A DNA stretch of 64,000 nucleotides from Arenimonas donghaensis DSM 18148 = HO3-R19 (GTDB taxonomy: Bacteria; Pseudomonadota; Gammaproteobacteria; Xanthomonadales; Xanthomonadaceae): positions 496,001-560,000 of the forward strand of contig NZ_AVCJ01000001.1 in assembly GCF_000743535.1 (NCBI RefSeq). The letters are read 5' to 3'. The translations under genes and the position numbers were made by a program. Every line of letters starts with the position of its first letter. The first letter of the stretch is position 1. Below, one piece after another: positions 25,979-35,273 of this stretch. A model generated the notes under the pieces. The model worked only from the letters and a program-made list of their open reading frames with translations. It searched no databases and was not told where the DNA came from.

Positions 25979-26986
25979 ATGCTGAAAATCGATAGCCACG
26001 CCCATTACCTGCCCCGGACCTGGCCCAACCTGGCCGAGAAGTACGGCGACATCCGCTTCCCGGTGATCCACCACGAGGACGGCCGCGCGCGCATCTACAA
26101 GGACGGCAAGTTCTTCCGGGAAATCTGGTCCAAGACCTGGGACCCGGCCGAACGCATCACCGACTACGAACGATTCGGGGTGCAGGTGCAGGTGCTGAGC
26201 ACCGTGCCGGTGATGTTCAGCTACTGGGCCAAGGCCCAGCACGCGCTGGAACTGCACCAGGCCCTGAACGACCACATGGCCGAGGCCTGCCGCGACCATC
26301 GCCGCCACTGCGCCGGCATCGGCACGGTGCCGCTGCAGTCGCCGCGGCTGGCGGTGCAGGAGCTGGAACGCTGCATGGACCAGCTCAACCTGCAGGGCGT
26401 GCAGATCGGTTCGCACATCAACGAGTGGAACCTCGACGCACCGGAGCTGCAGCCTTTCTTCGAAGCGGCCCAGGACCTGGGCGCCGCGATCCTGGTGCAC
26501 CCCTGGGACATGATGGGCACCGAGTCCATGCCCAAGTACTGGATGCCCTGGCTGGTCGGCATGCCGGCCGAACAGAGCCGCGCCGCCTGCGCGCTGATCT
26601 TCGGCGGCGTGCTCGAACGTTTCCCGCGCCTGAAGATCTGCCTGGCCCACGGCGGCGGCAGTTTCCCCTACACCATCGGCCGCATCGAACACGGCTTCAA
26701 CATGCGCCCCGACCTGGTCGCCACCGACAACCCGCACAACCCGCGCAGCTATCTGCCCAAGCTCTATTTCGATTCCTGGGTCGCCGACGACCGCGCCCTG
26801 CGCTACCTGCTCGACACCGTCGGCGTGCCGCGGGTGATGCTGGGCACCGACTACCCCTTCCCGCTGGGCGAACAGGAACCGGGCGCCGGCATCGCCGCGC
26901 TGGGCCTGGACGACGCCGAACAGGCCCGGCTCTACCATGGCACCGCGCTCGAATGGCTGGGCCTGCCGCTTTCGAGGTTCGCATGA
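25979..26986 (+). CDS. nbaD: 2-amino-3-carboxymuconate-6-semialdehyde decarboxylase
   Basis: A 335-residue amidohydrolase-fold decarboxylase. Zinc ligands match ACMSD: His7 and His9 (IDSHAHYLP), His174 ([10 protein letters not shown]) and Asp291 (MLGTDYPFP), with the catalytic His at 224 ([12 protein letters not shown]). It removes CO2 from the ring-cleavage product, steering flux to 2-aminomuconate and away from quinolinate. A GTG at 25973 is possible, but the ATG at 25979 gives the family N-terminus [12 protein letters not shown]. It overlaps kynU by 4 bp. Confidence 0.96.
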   Translation: MLKIDSHAHYLPRTWPNLAEKYGDIRFPVIHHEDGRARIYKDGKFFREIWSKTWDPAERITDYERFGVQVQVLSTVPVMFSYWAKAQHALELHQALNDHMAEACRDHRRHCAGIGTVPLQSPRLAVQELERCMDQLNLQGVQIGSHINEWNLDAPELQPFFEAAQDLGAAILVHPWDMMGTESMPKYWMPWLVGMPAEQSRAACALIFGGVLERFPRLKICLAHGGGSFPYTIGRIEHGFNMRPDLVATDNPHNPRSYLPKLYFDSWVADDRALRYLLDTVGVPRVMLGTDYPFPLGEQEPGAGIAALGLDDAEQARLYHGTALEWLGLPLSRFA

Positions 26987-28266
26987 GCGAGCTGCACACG
27001 CTTGCCGCCGCGGACCTCGACGCCCGCGATCCACTGGCCACCTACCGCGAGCAATTCCTGATTCCCCGCCACGGCGACGGCGAGCAGGCCTATTTCTGCG
27101 GCAATTCGCTGGGGCTGCAGCCCCGTGGCGTGCGCGATGCCCTGCTGCAGGAGCTCGACGACTGGGCGGCGCTGGGCGTGGAGGCGCACTTCCACGGCAA
27201 GCACCCCTGGATGCCGTACCACAACGAAGTGCGCGAGGGCCTGGCGCACATCGCCGGCGCCCTGCCCTCGGAAGTGGTGGCGATGAACTCGCTCACCGCC
27301 AACCTGCACCTGCTGATGGTCAGCTTCTACCGGCCGACGGCCGGACGCCCGGCGATCCTGATGGAGGCGGGTGCGTTTCCCTCCGACCAGTACGCGATGG
27401 CTTCGCAGGTTCGCTTCCATGGCTTCGATCCGGCGACCGACCTGATCGAGGTGCAGCCCGACGAAGCCAACGGCACGATCTCGATGGCCGCCATCGAACG
27501 TGCCCTGGACGAACACGGCCACCGGGTCGCCCTGGTGATGTGGCCGGGCGTGCAATACCGCACCGGCCAGGCCTTCGACCTCAAGGAAATCACCCGGCTT
27601 GCCCATGCCAAGGGCTGCGTGGTCGGCTTCGACCTGGCCCATGCCGCCGGCAACCTGCCGCTGGCGCTGCACGACAGCGGCGCCGACTTCGCCGCCTGGT
27701 GCAGCTACAAATACCTTAATTCCGGCCCCGGCGCGGTCTCCGGCGCCTTCGTGCATGAGCGCCACGCCCGCACCGACCGCCCACGTTTCGCCGGCTGGTG
27801 GGGTCACGACCAGGACTCGCGCTTCAAGATGGGCCCGGAGTTCAACCCCACGCCCGGTGCCGACGGCTGGCAGTTGAGCAATCCGCCGATCCTGGCGCTG
27901 GCGCCGCTGCGGGTCTCGCTCGATCTCTTCGCCAGCGCCGGCCTGCCGGCGCTTCGCGCGAAATCGCAGCTGCTCACCGCGTATCTCGAAGGCCAGGTGC
28001 TGGCACGGCTGCCGAACGTGCTCAAGATCGTCACCCCGGCCGAGCCGGCGCGCCGCGGCTGCCAACTCTCCCTGCGGGTGCGCGGCGGACGCGACCAGGG
28101 CCGCGCCCTGTTCGAATTCCTGATGGCCCAGGGCATCGTCGGCGACTGGCGCGAGCCCGACGTGATCCGGATCTCGCCGGTGCCCCTGTACAACCGTTAC
28201 AGCGACATCAGCCGTTTCATCGCCGCGGTCGAGGCCTGGGCCGCACCGGCGGGTGGCGTCGCGTGA
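26983..28266 (+). CDS. kynU: Kynureninase
   Basis: A 427-residue PLP enzyme. The PLP lysine is near 243 ([20 protein letters not shown]) and the pyridine-binding Asp near 217 ([13 protein letters not shown]). It cleaves kynurenine or 3-hydroxykynurenine to (3-hydroxy)anthranilate plus alanine. The ATG overlaps the nbaD stop, and its own stop overlaps the kmo GTG, so all three are translationally coupled. Length and motifs are normal. Confidence 0.97.
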   Translation: MSELHTLAAADLDARDPLATYREQFLIPRHGDGEQAYFCGNSLGLQPRGVRDALLQELDDWAALGVEAHFHGKHPWMPYHNEVREGLAHIAGALPSEVVAMNSLTANLHLLMVSFYRPTAGRPAILMEAGAFPSDQYAMASQVRFHGFDPATDLIEVQPDEANGTISMAAIERALDEHGHRVALVMWPGVQYRTGQAFDLKEITRLAHAKGCVVGFDLAHAAGNLPLALHDSGADFAAWCSYKYLNSGPGAVSGAFVHERHARTDRPRFAGWWGHDQDSRFKMGPEFNPTPGADGWQLSNPPILALAPLRVSLDLFASAGLPALRAKSQLLTAYLEGQVLARLPNVLKIVTPAEPARRGCQLSLRVRGGRDQGRALFEFLMAQGIVGDWREPDVIRISPVPLYNRYSDISRFIAAVEAWAAPAGGVA

Positions 28267-29624
28267 AGCCGCAGGCGCCCATCACGATCGCAGGCGCCGG
28301 CCTGGCCGGCGCGCTGCTGGCCACGCTGCTGGCGCGACGCGGCTGGTCGGTGGACGTGTTCGAAAAGCGCCCCGACCCGCGACGGCGCGGTTACGAAGGT
28401 GGCCGTTCCATCAACCTGGCGCTGGCCGAACGTGGCCTGGACGCGCTGCGCCAAGCCGGGCTGCAGGATGCGGTGATGGCCCAGGCCGTGATGATGCGCG
28501 GCCGCATGGTGCATCCGCTGGGCGGCGAAACGATGCTGCAACGCTACGGCCGCGACGACAGCGAGGTGATCTGGTCGGTGCATCGGGGCCGGCTCAACAT
28601 CGCCATGCTCGACGCCGCCGAAGCCGCCGGTGCGCGACTGCACTTCAACCAGCGCCTGGACGGGGTCGATTTCGAAAGCCGACGCGCCGACTTCGTCGAC
28701 GACCACGACCGGGTCCGGCGCAGCCACGATTTCAGCGTGCTGCTCGGCTGCGACGGCGCCGGCTCGGGCCTGCGCGCGGCGATGGCGCCGCTGGTAGACC
28801 TGGGCGAGCGCTTCGAGCCCCTGGGCCACGGCTACAAGGAACTGGAAATCCCGCCCGCGGCCGATGGCGGCTTCCGCATCGAACCCAACGCCCTGCACAT
28901 CTGGCCGCGCGGCGGCTACATGTGCATCGCCCTGCCCAACACCGAAAAAACCTTCACGGTGACGCTGTTCCTGCCCAACGAGGGCGATCCCAGCTTCGCC
29001 ACCCTGCCCGACCTGGCCAGTGCCCGCGCGTTGTTCGAACGCGACTTCGCCGACGCCCTGCCGCTGGTGCCGGATTTCGACGCCGACTGGACCAACAACC
29101 CGGTCGGTGGCCTGGGCACGCTGCGCCTGAGCAACTGGCGGCTCGACGACCGCGCGCTGCTGCTGGGCGACGCGGCCCATGCCATGGTGCCGTTCCACGG
29201 CCAGGGCATGAACTGCGCCTTCGAGGATTGCGTGGCGCTGGACCGGCACCTGGCCAGCGCCGCCGACTTCGGAGCCGCTTTCGCCGCCTTCGAAGCCGAG
29301 CGCCGGCCCAATGCCGAAGCCATCCAGGCCATGGCGCTGGAGAACTACGTCGAGATGCGCGACCGCGTTGACGACGCCGACTACCTGCTGCAGCGCCAGC
29401 TCGAGGTCTTGCTGGCCGAACGCCACCCGGACCGCTTCGTGCCGCGCTACTCCATGGTCAGCTTCGGGCGCGTGCCCTACGCGACGGCGTTCGAGCGCGG
29501 CAAGGTCCAACGTGCCCTCCTGGTCGAGGCCACGCGTGGGCTGGATCGCCTGGAGCAGGTGGACCTGGCCGCCGCCGATGCCGCCGTCGAGGCGCGACTG
29601 GCGCCCTTGCCGCGGCAGGCATGA
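28263..29624 (+). CDS. kmo: Kynurenine 3-monooxygenase
   Basis: A 453-residue FAD monooxygenase hydroxylating kynurenine with NADPH. The dinucleotide motif IAGAGLAGALLATLLARRG is at the N-terminus and the second FAD motif LLGDAAHAMVPFHGQGMNCA is near 300. RRGYEGGRSINLALAERGL is characteristic of KMO. The start is a GTG at 28263 overlapping the kynU stop. The C-terminal part is hydrophilic and shows no obvious membrane anchor. Last pathway gene of the operon; kynA and kynB (steps from tryptophan) are not in the window. Confidence 0.96.
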   Translation: MKPQAPITIAGAGLAGALLATLLARRGWSVDVFEKRPDPRRRGYEGGRSINLALAERGLDALRQAGLQDAVMAQAVMMRGRMVHPLGGETMLQRYGRDDSEVIWSVHRGRLNIAMLDAAEAAGARLHFNQRLDGVDFESRRADFVDDHDRVRRSHDFSVLLGCDGAGSGLRAAMAPLVDLGERFEPLGHGYKELEIPPAADGGFRIEPNALHIWPRGGYMCIALPNTEKTFTVTLFLPNEGDPSFATLPDLASARALFERDFADALPLVPDFDADWTNNPVGGLGTLRLSNWRLDDRALLLGDAAHAMVPFHGQGMNCAFEDCVALDRHLASAADFGAAFAAFEAERRPNAEAIQAMALENYVEMRDRVDDADYLLQRQLEVLLAERHPDRFVPRYSMVSFGRVPYATAFERGKVQRALLVEATRGLDRLEQVDLAAADAAVEARLAPLPRQA

Positions 29625-31054
29625 CCGCCAGCTTCCTCTGGTACGACCTGGAAACCTTCGGGCGCGACCCGCGGCGTACCCGAATCGCCCAGTTCGCCGC
29701 CCAGCGCACCGACGCGCAGCTCAATCCCGTCGGCGAACCGATCAGCCTTTTTTGCCAGCCCGCCAACGACCTGCTGCCTTCCCCGGAGGCAAGCATGATC
29801 ACCGGCATCACGCCGCAGCACGCGCTTGCACACGGCCTGCGCGAAGCTGAATTCATGGCCCGTCTGCACGAGGAGTTCGCCCAGCCCGGCACCTGCGCCG
29901 TGGGCTACAACTCGATTCGCTTCGACGATGAATTCGTAAGGTTCGGCCTATACCGCAACTTCCACGATCCCTACGAACGTGAGTGGCGCAACGGCAACTC
30001 ACGCTGGGACCTGCTCGACGTCCTGCGCCTGGCCGAGGCCCTGCGCCCCGAGGGACTGGCCTGGCCGCAGCGCGATGATGGCGCGCCAAGCTTCAAGCTC
30101 GAGCACCTGGCCGAAGCCAACGGCGTGCGCGAGGGCGACGCCCACGAGGCCCTGAGCGACGTGCGCGCGCTGATCGGACTGGCCCGCAAGTTCAAGGCCG
30201 CGCAGCCGCGGCTTTGGGACTACGCCTTCTCCCTGCGCAACAAGCGCCAGGTCGGCGCCCTGCTGGACGTGGCGAACATGACGCCGCTGGTGCACATTTC
30301 CTCGCGCTACCCGGCCAGCCGGCACTGCGCCGCCCTGGTGGTGCCCCTCGCCCGCCACCCGCGCATCGAATCACGGGTGATCGTCGCCAGCCTCGACGAG
30401 GACCCGGCACGCTGGCTGGCGATGTCACCCGAGGACATCGCCGAACGTTTGTTCGTGCGCAGCGCCGACCTGCCCGAAGGCGAGCAGCGCATTCCGCTCA
30501 AGGAAGTCCACACCAACAAGTGCCCGGTGCTGCTGCCGCTGGCCCACCTGCGCGATGCCGATTTCGAACGCCTGGGTATCGACCGGGCCGCCGGCCTGGC
30601 GCATGCCGACGCGCTGCGTGCGACCGCCGGCCTGGGCGAGCGCGTGCGCCGCGCCTTCGCTGTGGAAGCCGCGCGCGAGCCGGCCGATGCCGACGCGGCC
30701 CTGTACGACGGGTTCCCGGCCGAGGCGGACAAACGCCTGTTCCCGCGCGTGCGCAGCACACCGCCGGCGGGCCTGGCCGCGCTGGCCGACCAGTTCACCG
30801 ACCCGCGCTATCGGGAACTGCTGTTCCGGTATCGCGCCCGGAACTGGCCCGACAGCCTCGACGACGCCGAACGCGGTCGCTGGGACGATTACCGCCGTGC
30901 CCGCCTGGGCAGCGAGCAGCTCAGCGAGTACGACTTCACTTCGTATTACGCCGCCATTGGCAAACTGCGCGGCGAACATGGCCCGGGCCCGCAGCAGGCC
31001 TGGCTGGATGCCCTGGAGACCTGGGGCCGCGACCTGCAACGATCCCTGGCATGA
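29621..31054 (+). CDS. sbcB: Exodeoxyribonuclease I
   Basis: A 477-residue 3'-5' single-strand exonuclease. The DEDDh domain starts with Asp9/Glu11 (FLWYDLETFGRDPRRTRIAQ), continues with GYNSIRFDDEFVRFGLYRNF and HEALSDVRALIGLA, and the C-terminal ExoI domains follow. It acts in recombination and mismatch repair. Its ATG overlaps the kmo stop, so it is read with the kynurenine operon although no functional link is known. Confidence 0.96.
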   Translation: MTASFLWYDLETFGRDPRRTRIAQFAAQRTDAQLNPVGEPISLFCQPANDLLPSPEASMITGITPQHALAHGLREAEFMARLHEEFAQPGTCAVGYNSIRFDDEFVRFGLYRNFHDPYEREWRNGNSRWDLLDVLRLAEALRPEGLAWPQRDDGAPSFKLEHLAEANGVREGDAHEALSDVRALIGLARKFKAAQPRLWDYAFSLRNKRQVGALLDVANMTPLVHISSRYPASRHCAALVVPLARHPRIESRVIVASLDEDPARWLAMSPEDIAERLFVRSADLPEGEQRIPLKEVHTNKCPVLLPLAHLRDADFERLGIDRAAGLAHADALRATAGLGERVRRAFAVEAAREPADADAALYDGFPAEADKRLFPRVRSTPPAGLAALADQFTDPRYRELLFRYRARNWPDSLDDAERGRWDDYRRARLGSEQLSEYDFTSYYAAIGKLRGEHGPGPQQAWLDALETWGRDLQRSLA

Positions 31055-31731
31055 GCACCTATTTCAGCGACAAGACCTTCAAGTTCCTGCGCGCGCTGGC
31101 ACGCAACAACAACCGGCCCTGGTTCGAGGAACACCGCAAGGACTACGAGGCCCAGCTCAAGGGCCCGTTCCAGCGCCTGATCGCCGACCTCGAGCCCGAC
31201 CTGCTGGCGATCAGCCCGCACTACCGGGCCGACCCTCGCGGCAATGGCGGCTCCCTGTTCCGCATCCATCGCGACACCCGCTTCTCCAACGACAAGACGC
31301 CCTACAAGACCTGGGGCGGCGCGCGCTTCTTCCATGCCCGCAGCAAGCAGGTCCCGGCGCCATCGTTCTACCTGCACGTGCAGCCCGGCAACAGTTTCCT
31401 CGGCGGCGGCATCTGGCATCCCGAACCGGACGTGCAGCGGCGCATCCGCGAGTTCCTGGTCGACAACCCGGCCGGCTGGCAATCGGTGAAGACCCCGGCC
31501 TTCCGGCGCCGCTATGAATTCTGGGGCGACACTCTGGTGCGCCCGCCGCGCGGCTTCCCGGCCGAGCACCCGCTGATCGAGGACCTCAAGCGCAAGGACT
31601 TCACCGCCGGTTACGCCCTCGACGACGAAATCGTGGTGGGGCCGCGCCTGCGCCAGGCCGTGGCCTCGGGCTTCAAGGGCGTCGCGCCCCTGGTCGATTA
31701 CCTGTGCGCGGCGCTCGAGCTCGAGTTCTGA
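31051..31731 (+). CDS. DUF2461 family protein
   Basis: A 226-residue protein matching the DUF2461 (TIGR02453) family: FKFLRALARNNNRPWFEEHR at the start, RIHRDTRFSNDKTPYKTWGG in the middle and FYLHVQPGNSFLGGGIWHPE. The biochemical role of the family is unknown. It is predicted cytoplasmic, with no signal peptide. Its ATG overlaps the sbcB stop, so the pair is translationally coupled. Confidence 0.92.
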   Translation: MSTYFSDKTFKFLRALARNNNRPWFEEHRKDYEAQLKGPFQRLIADLEPDLLAISPHYRADPRGNGGSLFRIHRDTRFSNDKTPYKTWGGARFFHARSKQVPAPSFYLHVQPGNSFLGGGIWHPEPDVQRRIREFLVDNPAGWQSVKTPAFRRRYEFWGDTLVRPPRGFPAEHPLIEDLKRKDFTAGYALDDEIVVGPRLRQAVASGFKGVAPLVDYLCAALELEF

Positions 31732-31956
31732 CAGCGATACCCGACCGATCTCCATACGGGGTAAGCCACGCTGTACACCCCGGGCCCTGAACGGCCATAC
31801 GCTGCCGCACTGCAGCATCGAAATGTGTTGACCGTCACGGATTTAGCCGTAGGGTGGGCTTCCATACGCCGGCGCAGGGGAGCACCGGTTACTACCGGAC
31901 GTGGCGACGCAAGGACGGGAAACCCGCGTTTCGCATGACATTCCTGGGGAGGGATC

Positions 31957-32811
31957 GTGCGCTATTTAATCTTCGCCGCCTTGGCGGCTCTTTCGAGCGT
32001 GTGCAGTGCAAACACCGGCGTCGCCTTCGTGCATGGCACCGGCAAGCAGACCAACGCCACCGCGGACTACTGGACGTCCGGCTTCGTCAACAACGTGCGA
32101 GGGGGCCTGCCGAACTCGGCCAACTACGTCGTCATCAATTGCGATTTCACCAAGTACATGTGGGACAACGCGGCCGCCGGTTGCCTGGCCGGCCAGCTGA
32201 CGACCTTCATCAACAACAAGGGCATCACCCGGCTGATCGTCATCACCCACAGCAACGGCGGCAACGTCATGCGCTGGATCCTTTCGAACCCGACCTGGGA
32301 CAGCCGCTACCCGAACATCATCGCCAAGACCGTGCGCGTCAATGCGCTGGCGCCGTCCTCGGCCGGCACGCCGCTGGCCAATGCCGTCATCAACGGCAAC
32401 GTCTTCGAAGGCGCCCTGGGCTGGTTGCTGGGTTACCAGAACGACGCGGTGCGCATGCAGCAGACCAGCTGGATGGCCAGCTACAACGGCAGCTGGCTCT
32501 ACGGCACCAGCGGTCGCCCGGCCCTGCCCAAGACCTTCCGCAGCGTGGTCGGCACCGACGTCGACTCGGCGATCTGGGATCCGGACAGCTATTGCGGTGG
32601 CTACGTCGAGAACGTCGGCCTGGAAACCACGCAGAACTGGCTGAGCTCGTGCTCGGACGGCTTCCTGGAGTGTTCCAGCCAGTCCGCCGCCGGCAGCGTG
32701 TGGTTCCAGGACAAGGCGCGCATGCGCGGCCGCGAGCCGCTGTCGCACAACCAGAGTCGCCGGGCCTGCTTCGGCCTCGACACCATCCTTCGTTCGGACA
32801 TGGGGGCCTGA
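31957..32811 (+). CDS. Secreted lipase-like alpha/beta hydrolase
   Basis: A 284-residue protein with a signal peptide (MRYLIFAALAALSSVCSA, cleavage near 18). The nucleophile elbow is VITHSNGGNVMRW with Ser99, the first Gly of GxSxG replaced by Thr-His. GVAFVHGTGKQTN is the oxyanion-loop type HG motif. Six or more cysteines in the second half suggest disulfides. The GTG at 31957 has a GGGGAGGGA ribosome site. It lies 3 bp before the DUF4785-like gene. It could be a triacylglycerol lipase or polyester hydrolase; substrate unknown. Confidence 0.75.
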   Translation: MRYLIFAALAALSSVCSANTGVAFVHGTGKQTNATADYWTSGFVNNVRGGLPNSANYVVINCDFTKYMWDNAAAGCLAGQLTTFINNKGITRLIVITHSNGGNVMRWILSNPTWDSRYPNIIAKTVRVNALAPSSAGTPLANAVINGNVFEGALGWLLGYQNDAVRMQQTSWMASYNGSWLYGTSGRPALPKTFRSVVGTDVDSAIWDPDSYCGGYVENVGLETTQNWLSSCSDGFLECSSQSAAGSVWFQDKARMRGREPLSHNQSRRACFGLDTILRSDMGA

Positions 32812-32814
32812 GCC

Positions 32815-34035
32815 ATGAACAAGACCCTCATCGCCTGCCTGGTCACCCTCGCCTTCTCCTCGGCCCAGGCCGGCACCTTGCTGCCGCCCGGCGCCGCCGA
32901 CCAATCACCCACCCGACTGGTGGCTTCCCCGCTGCCCGAAGGCCAGTTCGAGCGCCAGCCGGTGGCCGTGGCCTGGGCCATGGACCCGGCGGCGGCATTG
33001 GCCGCCGACGCGCCCTACCTGGCGCAAAGCCGCGAGTACTGGTCGGCGGTCGACGCCGGCGAACTCAAGTCCGGCTTCGCGCTCACCACCACGGCTCCCG
33101 GTGCACTGGTGCGCATCAGCCCGCGCGACCACGCCAAGTCCGGCGCGGTGGACCCGGGCGAGCTGCGGCTGCTGCGCGGCGGCCAGCCGCTGGCGCCCTC
33201 GGCGTTCAAGCGCCTGGCCGGCGCCGGCGAGCTCAAGTCGGCCGGCATGGACGTGCCCGAGGGCTCGCTGATCGTGCAGCTCGACGACGCCATCGGCCAG
33301 GGCCGCTTCCAGCTCCAGCTGACCAAGGCATCGGGCCGCTACCTGGTGCATGTGTTCGAGCCCAACAGCGACCTCGTGCTCGAGGCCCAGGCCGGCCGCA
33401 GCCGGCTGCTGGCGGGTGAAAACATCGAGGTCGCGGCAAGCCTGCAAAAGGGCACGTCGGCCCTGGCCGGCGGCGTCATGCAGGCCCAGCTGGTTTCGCC
33501 CTCGGGCCAGACCTGGCCGCTGCAGTTCGCCGATGGCAAGGCCACCGGCCAACTGCCCCTGGACGCCGATCCGGCGCCCGGTCTCTGGGAAGTCCAGCTG
33601 TTCGCCGGCGCGACCAGCAAGGACGGACCGGTGCAGCGCGACGCCCGCACCGCCATCGAAGTCAGCCGGCCGACCGCCCGGCTGGGTGGCGACTACGGCT
33701 TCGACCCGGGCGCGGTGAAGTTCAGCCTGCCGGTGCAGGTGGCGGCCCCGGGCCGCTACGAGGTGCGCGGCGTGCTCTACGCCACCAGCGCGTCCGGTGA
33801 ATCCCGGCCGGTGGCGCAGGCGCATTCGGCGAACTGGCTCGAAGCGGGCGAGCGCAAGCTCGACCTGGCCTTCGGGCCGGGCAACGTGCCGATGGGCTAC
33901 GGCGCGCCGTTCGAGCTGCGTTTCCTCGAGCTCAAGGACCAGACCCGCATGGGCACGCTCGAGACCCGTGAACTGGCCCTGCGCGAGGCGGCCCGCCGGC
34001 CGGGTTCGCGCGGCGACACCCGCCGCGAACGCTAG
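32815..34035 (+). CDS. Secreted DUF4785-like multi-domain protein
   Basis: 406 residues with a signal peptide (MNKTLIACLVTLAFSSAQAG). The body is predicted all-beta: an N-terminal region (APGALVRISPRDHAKSGAVD) and then Ig-like segments (LEAQAGRSRLLAGENIEVAA; RLGGDYGFDPGAVKFSLPVQ). This resembles the DUF4785 family seen in Legionella and Lysobacter. There is no catalytic motif. It begins 3 bp after the lipase-like gene and is followed by a strong terminator, so the two form a unit. It may be a binding partner or exported factor. The C-terminus is Arg-rich (PGSRGDTRRER). Confidence 0.65.
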   Translation: MNKTLIACLVTLAFSSAQAGTLLPPGAADQSPTRLVASPLPEGQFERQPVAVAWAMDPAAALAADAPYLAQSREYWSAVDAGELKSGFALTTTAPGALVRISPRDHAKSGAVDPGELRLLRGGQPLAPSAFKRLAGAGELKSAGMDVPEGSLIVQLDDAIGQGRFQLQLTKASGRYLVHVFEPNSDLVLEAQAGRSRLLAGENIEVAASLQKGTSALAGGVMQAQLVSPSGQTWPLQFADGKATGQLPLDADPAPGLWEVQLFAGATSKDGPVQRDARTAIEVSRPTARLGGDYGFDPGAVKFSLPVQVAAPGRYEVRGVLYATSASGESRPVAQAHSANWLEAGERKLDLAFGPGNVPMGYGAPFELRFLELKDQTRMGTLETRELALREAARRPGSRGDTRRER

Positions 34036-34069
34036 TTCCGGACCGGCGCGAAAACAGCGATGATGCAAC

Positions 34070-34100
34070 GGCCGGGCCTTCGGGCCCGGCCTTTCTTTTT
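34070..34100 (+). terminator. Rho-independent terminator
   Basis: GGCCGGGCC, loop TTCG, GGCCCGGCC, then TTTCTTTTT. It lies 35 bp after the DUF4785-like gene and ends the lipase-like/DUF4785-like unit. Confidence 0.93.
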
Positions 34101-34115
34101 CGATGCCTCGCGCCC

Positions 34116-35273
34116 ATGCCCCGATCCCTCTGGCGCTTCGCCGCCTTTTATTTCTGGTACTACGCCGCGCTGGGCGCCTACACGCCCTATGTCGGGCGCT
34201 GGGTGGACGCGCTGGGCCACGGTGGTTTCGTGATCGGCGCGATGCTCGGGCTCTGGTACGGCACCCGCGTCCTGGCCCCGCCGACCTGGGCGGCGCTGAC
34301 CGGCCGCAGCGCCCGGCCAGGGGAGTGGTTCGTGGCCGGCTGCGTGGCGACGACCCTGTGTTTCGCCGGCTTCCTGTTCACCCGCGAAGCCTGGGCCCTG
34401 CTGGGCGTGATGGCGGTTTTCGGGCTGTTCTACAACGCGGTGATGCCACAGTTCGAAGCCATGACCCTGACCGCCCTGGGGCCCAGCCCCGAACAGTACG
34501 GACGGCTTCGGGTCTGGGGTTCGGTGGGTTTCCTGCTGGTGGCCTCGAGCTATGGCGCGCTGATGGACTACGTCGGTGCCGAGGCCTTCCCCTGGCTCAC
34601 CCTGCCGCTGTTCGTCGCGATGATCATTTCGGCCTGGCCACATCGGCACGACCGGCCACCGGAGCTGCCCGGGCCCGCGGTCGCCGACGCCGGACATCTG
34701 TTCAAACGCCCGGGCGTGCGCCGTTTCCTGCTGGTGGCGATGCTGATGCAGCTGGGCTTCGGGCCCTTCTACGTTTTCTACACCCTGCACCTGCAGGCTG
34801 CCGGGCATTCGGGCGCGGCCATCGGTGCGCTCTGGGCCATCGGGGTGACGATAGAGATCGCCATGTTCTGGCAGGCACCGCGGCTGATCGCCCGCTTCGG
34901 GGCCGCCAGGCTGCTCGGGGTCTGCTTGGGCGTCTCCGTGCTGCGCTGGGCGCTGGTGTCGGGCTTCGCCGACCTGTTCTGGGTCATGGCGCTGGCGCAG
35001 ACCACGCACGCGCTGAGCTTCGCCACCTTCCACGCCTGCTGCATGCGGCTGATCACCGAATATTTCCCGGGACGGCGCGCCGTGGCCGGTCAAAGCCTGC
35101 TCTATGGATTCAGTTCCGGCGTCGGCGGCGTGTTGGGCGCCGGACTGGCGGCGCTGATGTGGGAACGCGGTGGCGGCGGCGTCGGGGCCTTCGCCGCAGG
35201 CGCCGTGGTGGCGGCGATCGCCTGGCTGGTCTTCGCGCTGCGCCAGCGCGACGTCACCGTCGGGACGACCTAG
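34116..35273 (+). CDS. MFS transporter, LacY/nucleoside-permease-like (MFS_1_like)
   Basis: 385 residues with about twelve hydrophobic segments. It starts MPRSLWRFAAFYFWYYAALG and continues TPYVGRWVDALGHGGFVIGA, the pattern of the MFS_1_like branch. LRVWGSVGFLLVASSYGALM and ALSFATFHACCMRLI are also typical. Substrate unknown; a nucleoside or sugar is possible because a 5'-nucleotidase gene converges on it. The stop codon shares the palindrome CTAG with the stop of that neighbour. Confidence 0.88.
   Translation: MPRSLWRFAAFYFWYYAALGAYTPYVGRWVDALGHGGFVIGAMLGLWYGTRVLAPPTWAALTGRSARPGEWFVAGCVATTLCFAGFLFTREAWALLGVMAVFGLFYNAVMPQFEAMTLTALGPSPEQYGRLRVWGSVGFLLVASSYGALMDYVGAEAFPWLTLPLFVAMIISAWPHRHDRPPELPGPAVADAGHLFKRPGVRRFLLVAMLMQLGFGPFYVFYTLHLQAAGHSGAAIGALWAIGVTIEIAMFWQAPRLIARFGAARLLGVCLGVSVLRWALVSGFADLFWVMALAQTTHALSFATFHACCMRLITEYFPGRRAVAGQSLLYGFSSGVGGVLGAGLAALMWERGGGGVGAFAAGAVVAAIAWLVFALRQRDVTVGTT

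Noticed and set aside
31732-31956. A riboswitch or small RNA in the gap before the lipase-like gene
   Set aside because: I could find no recognisable conserved fold; only a possible TTGACC -35-like sequence near 31829 without a convincing -10.
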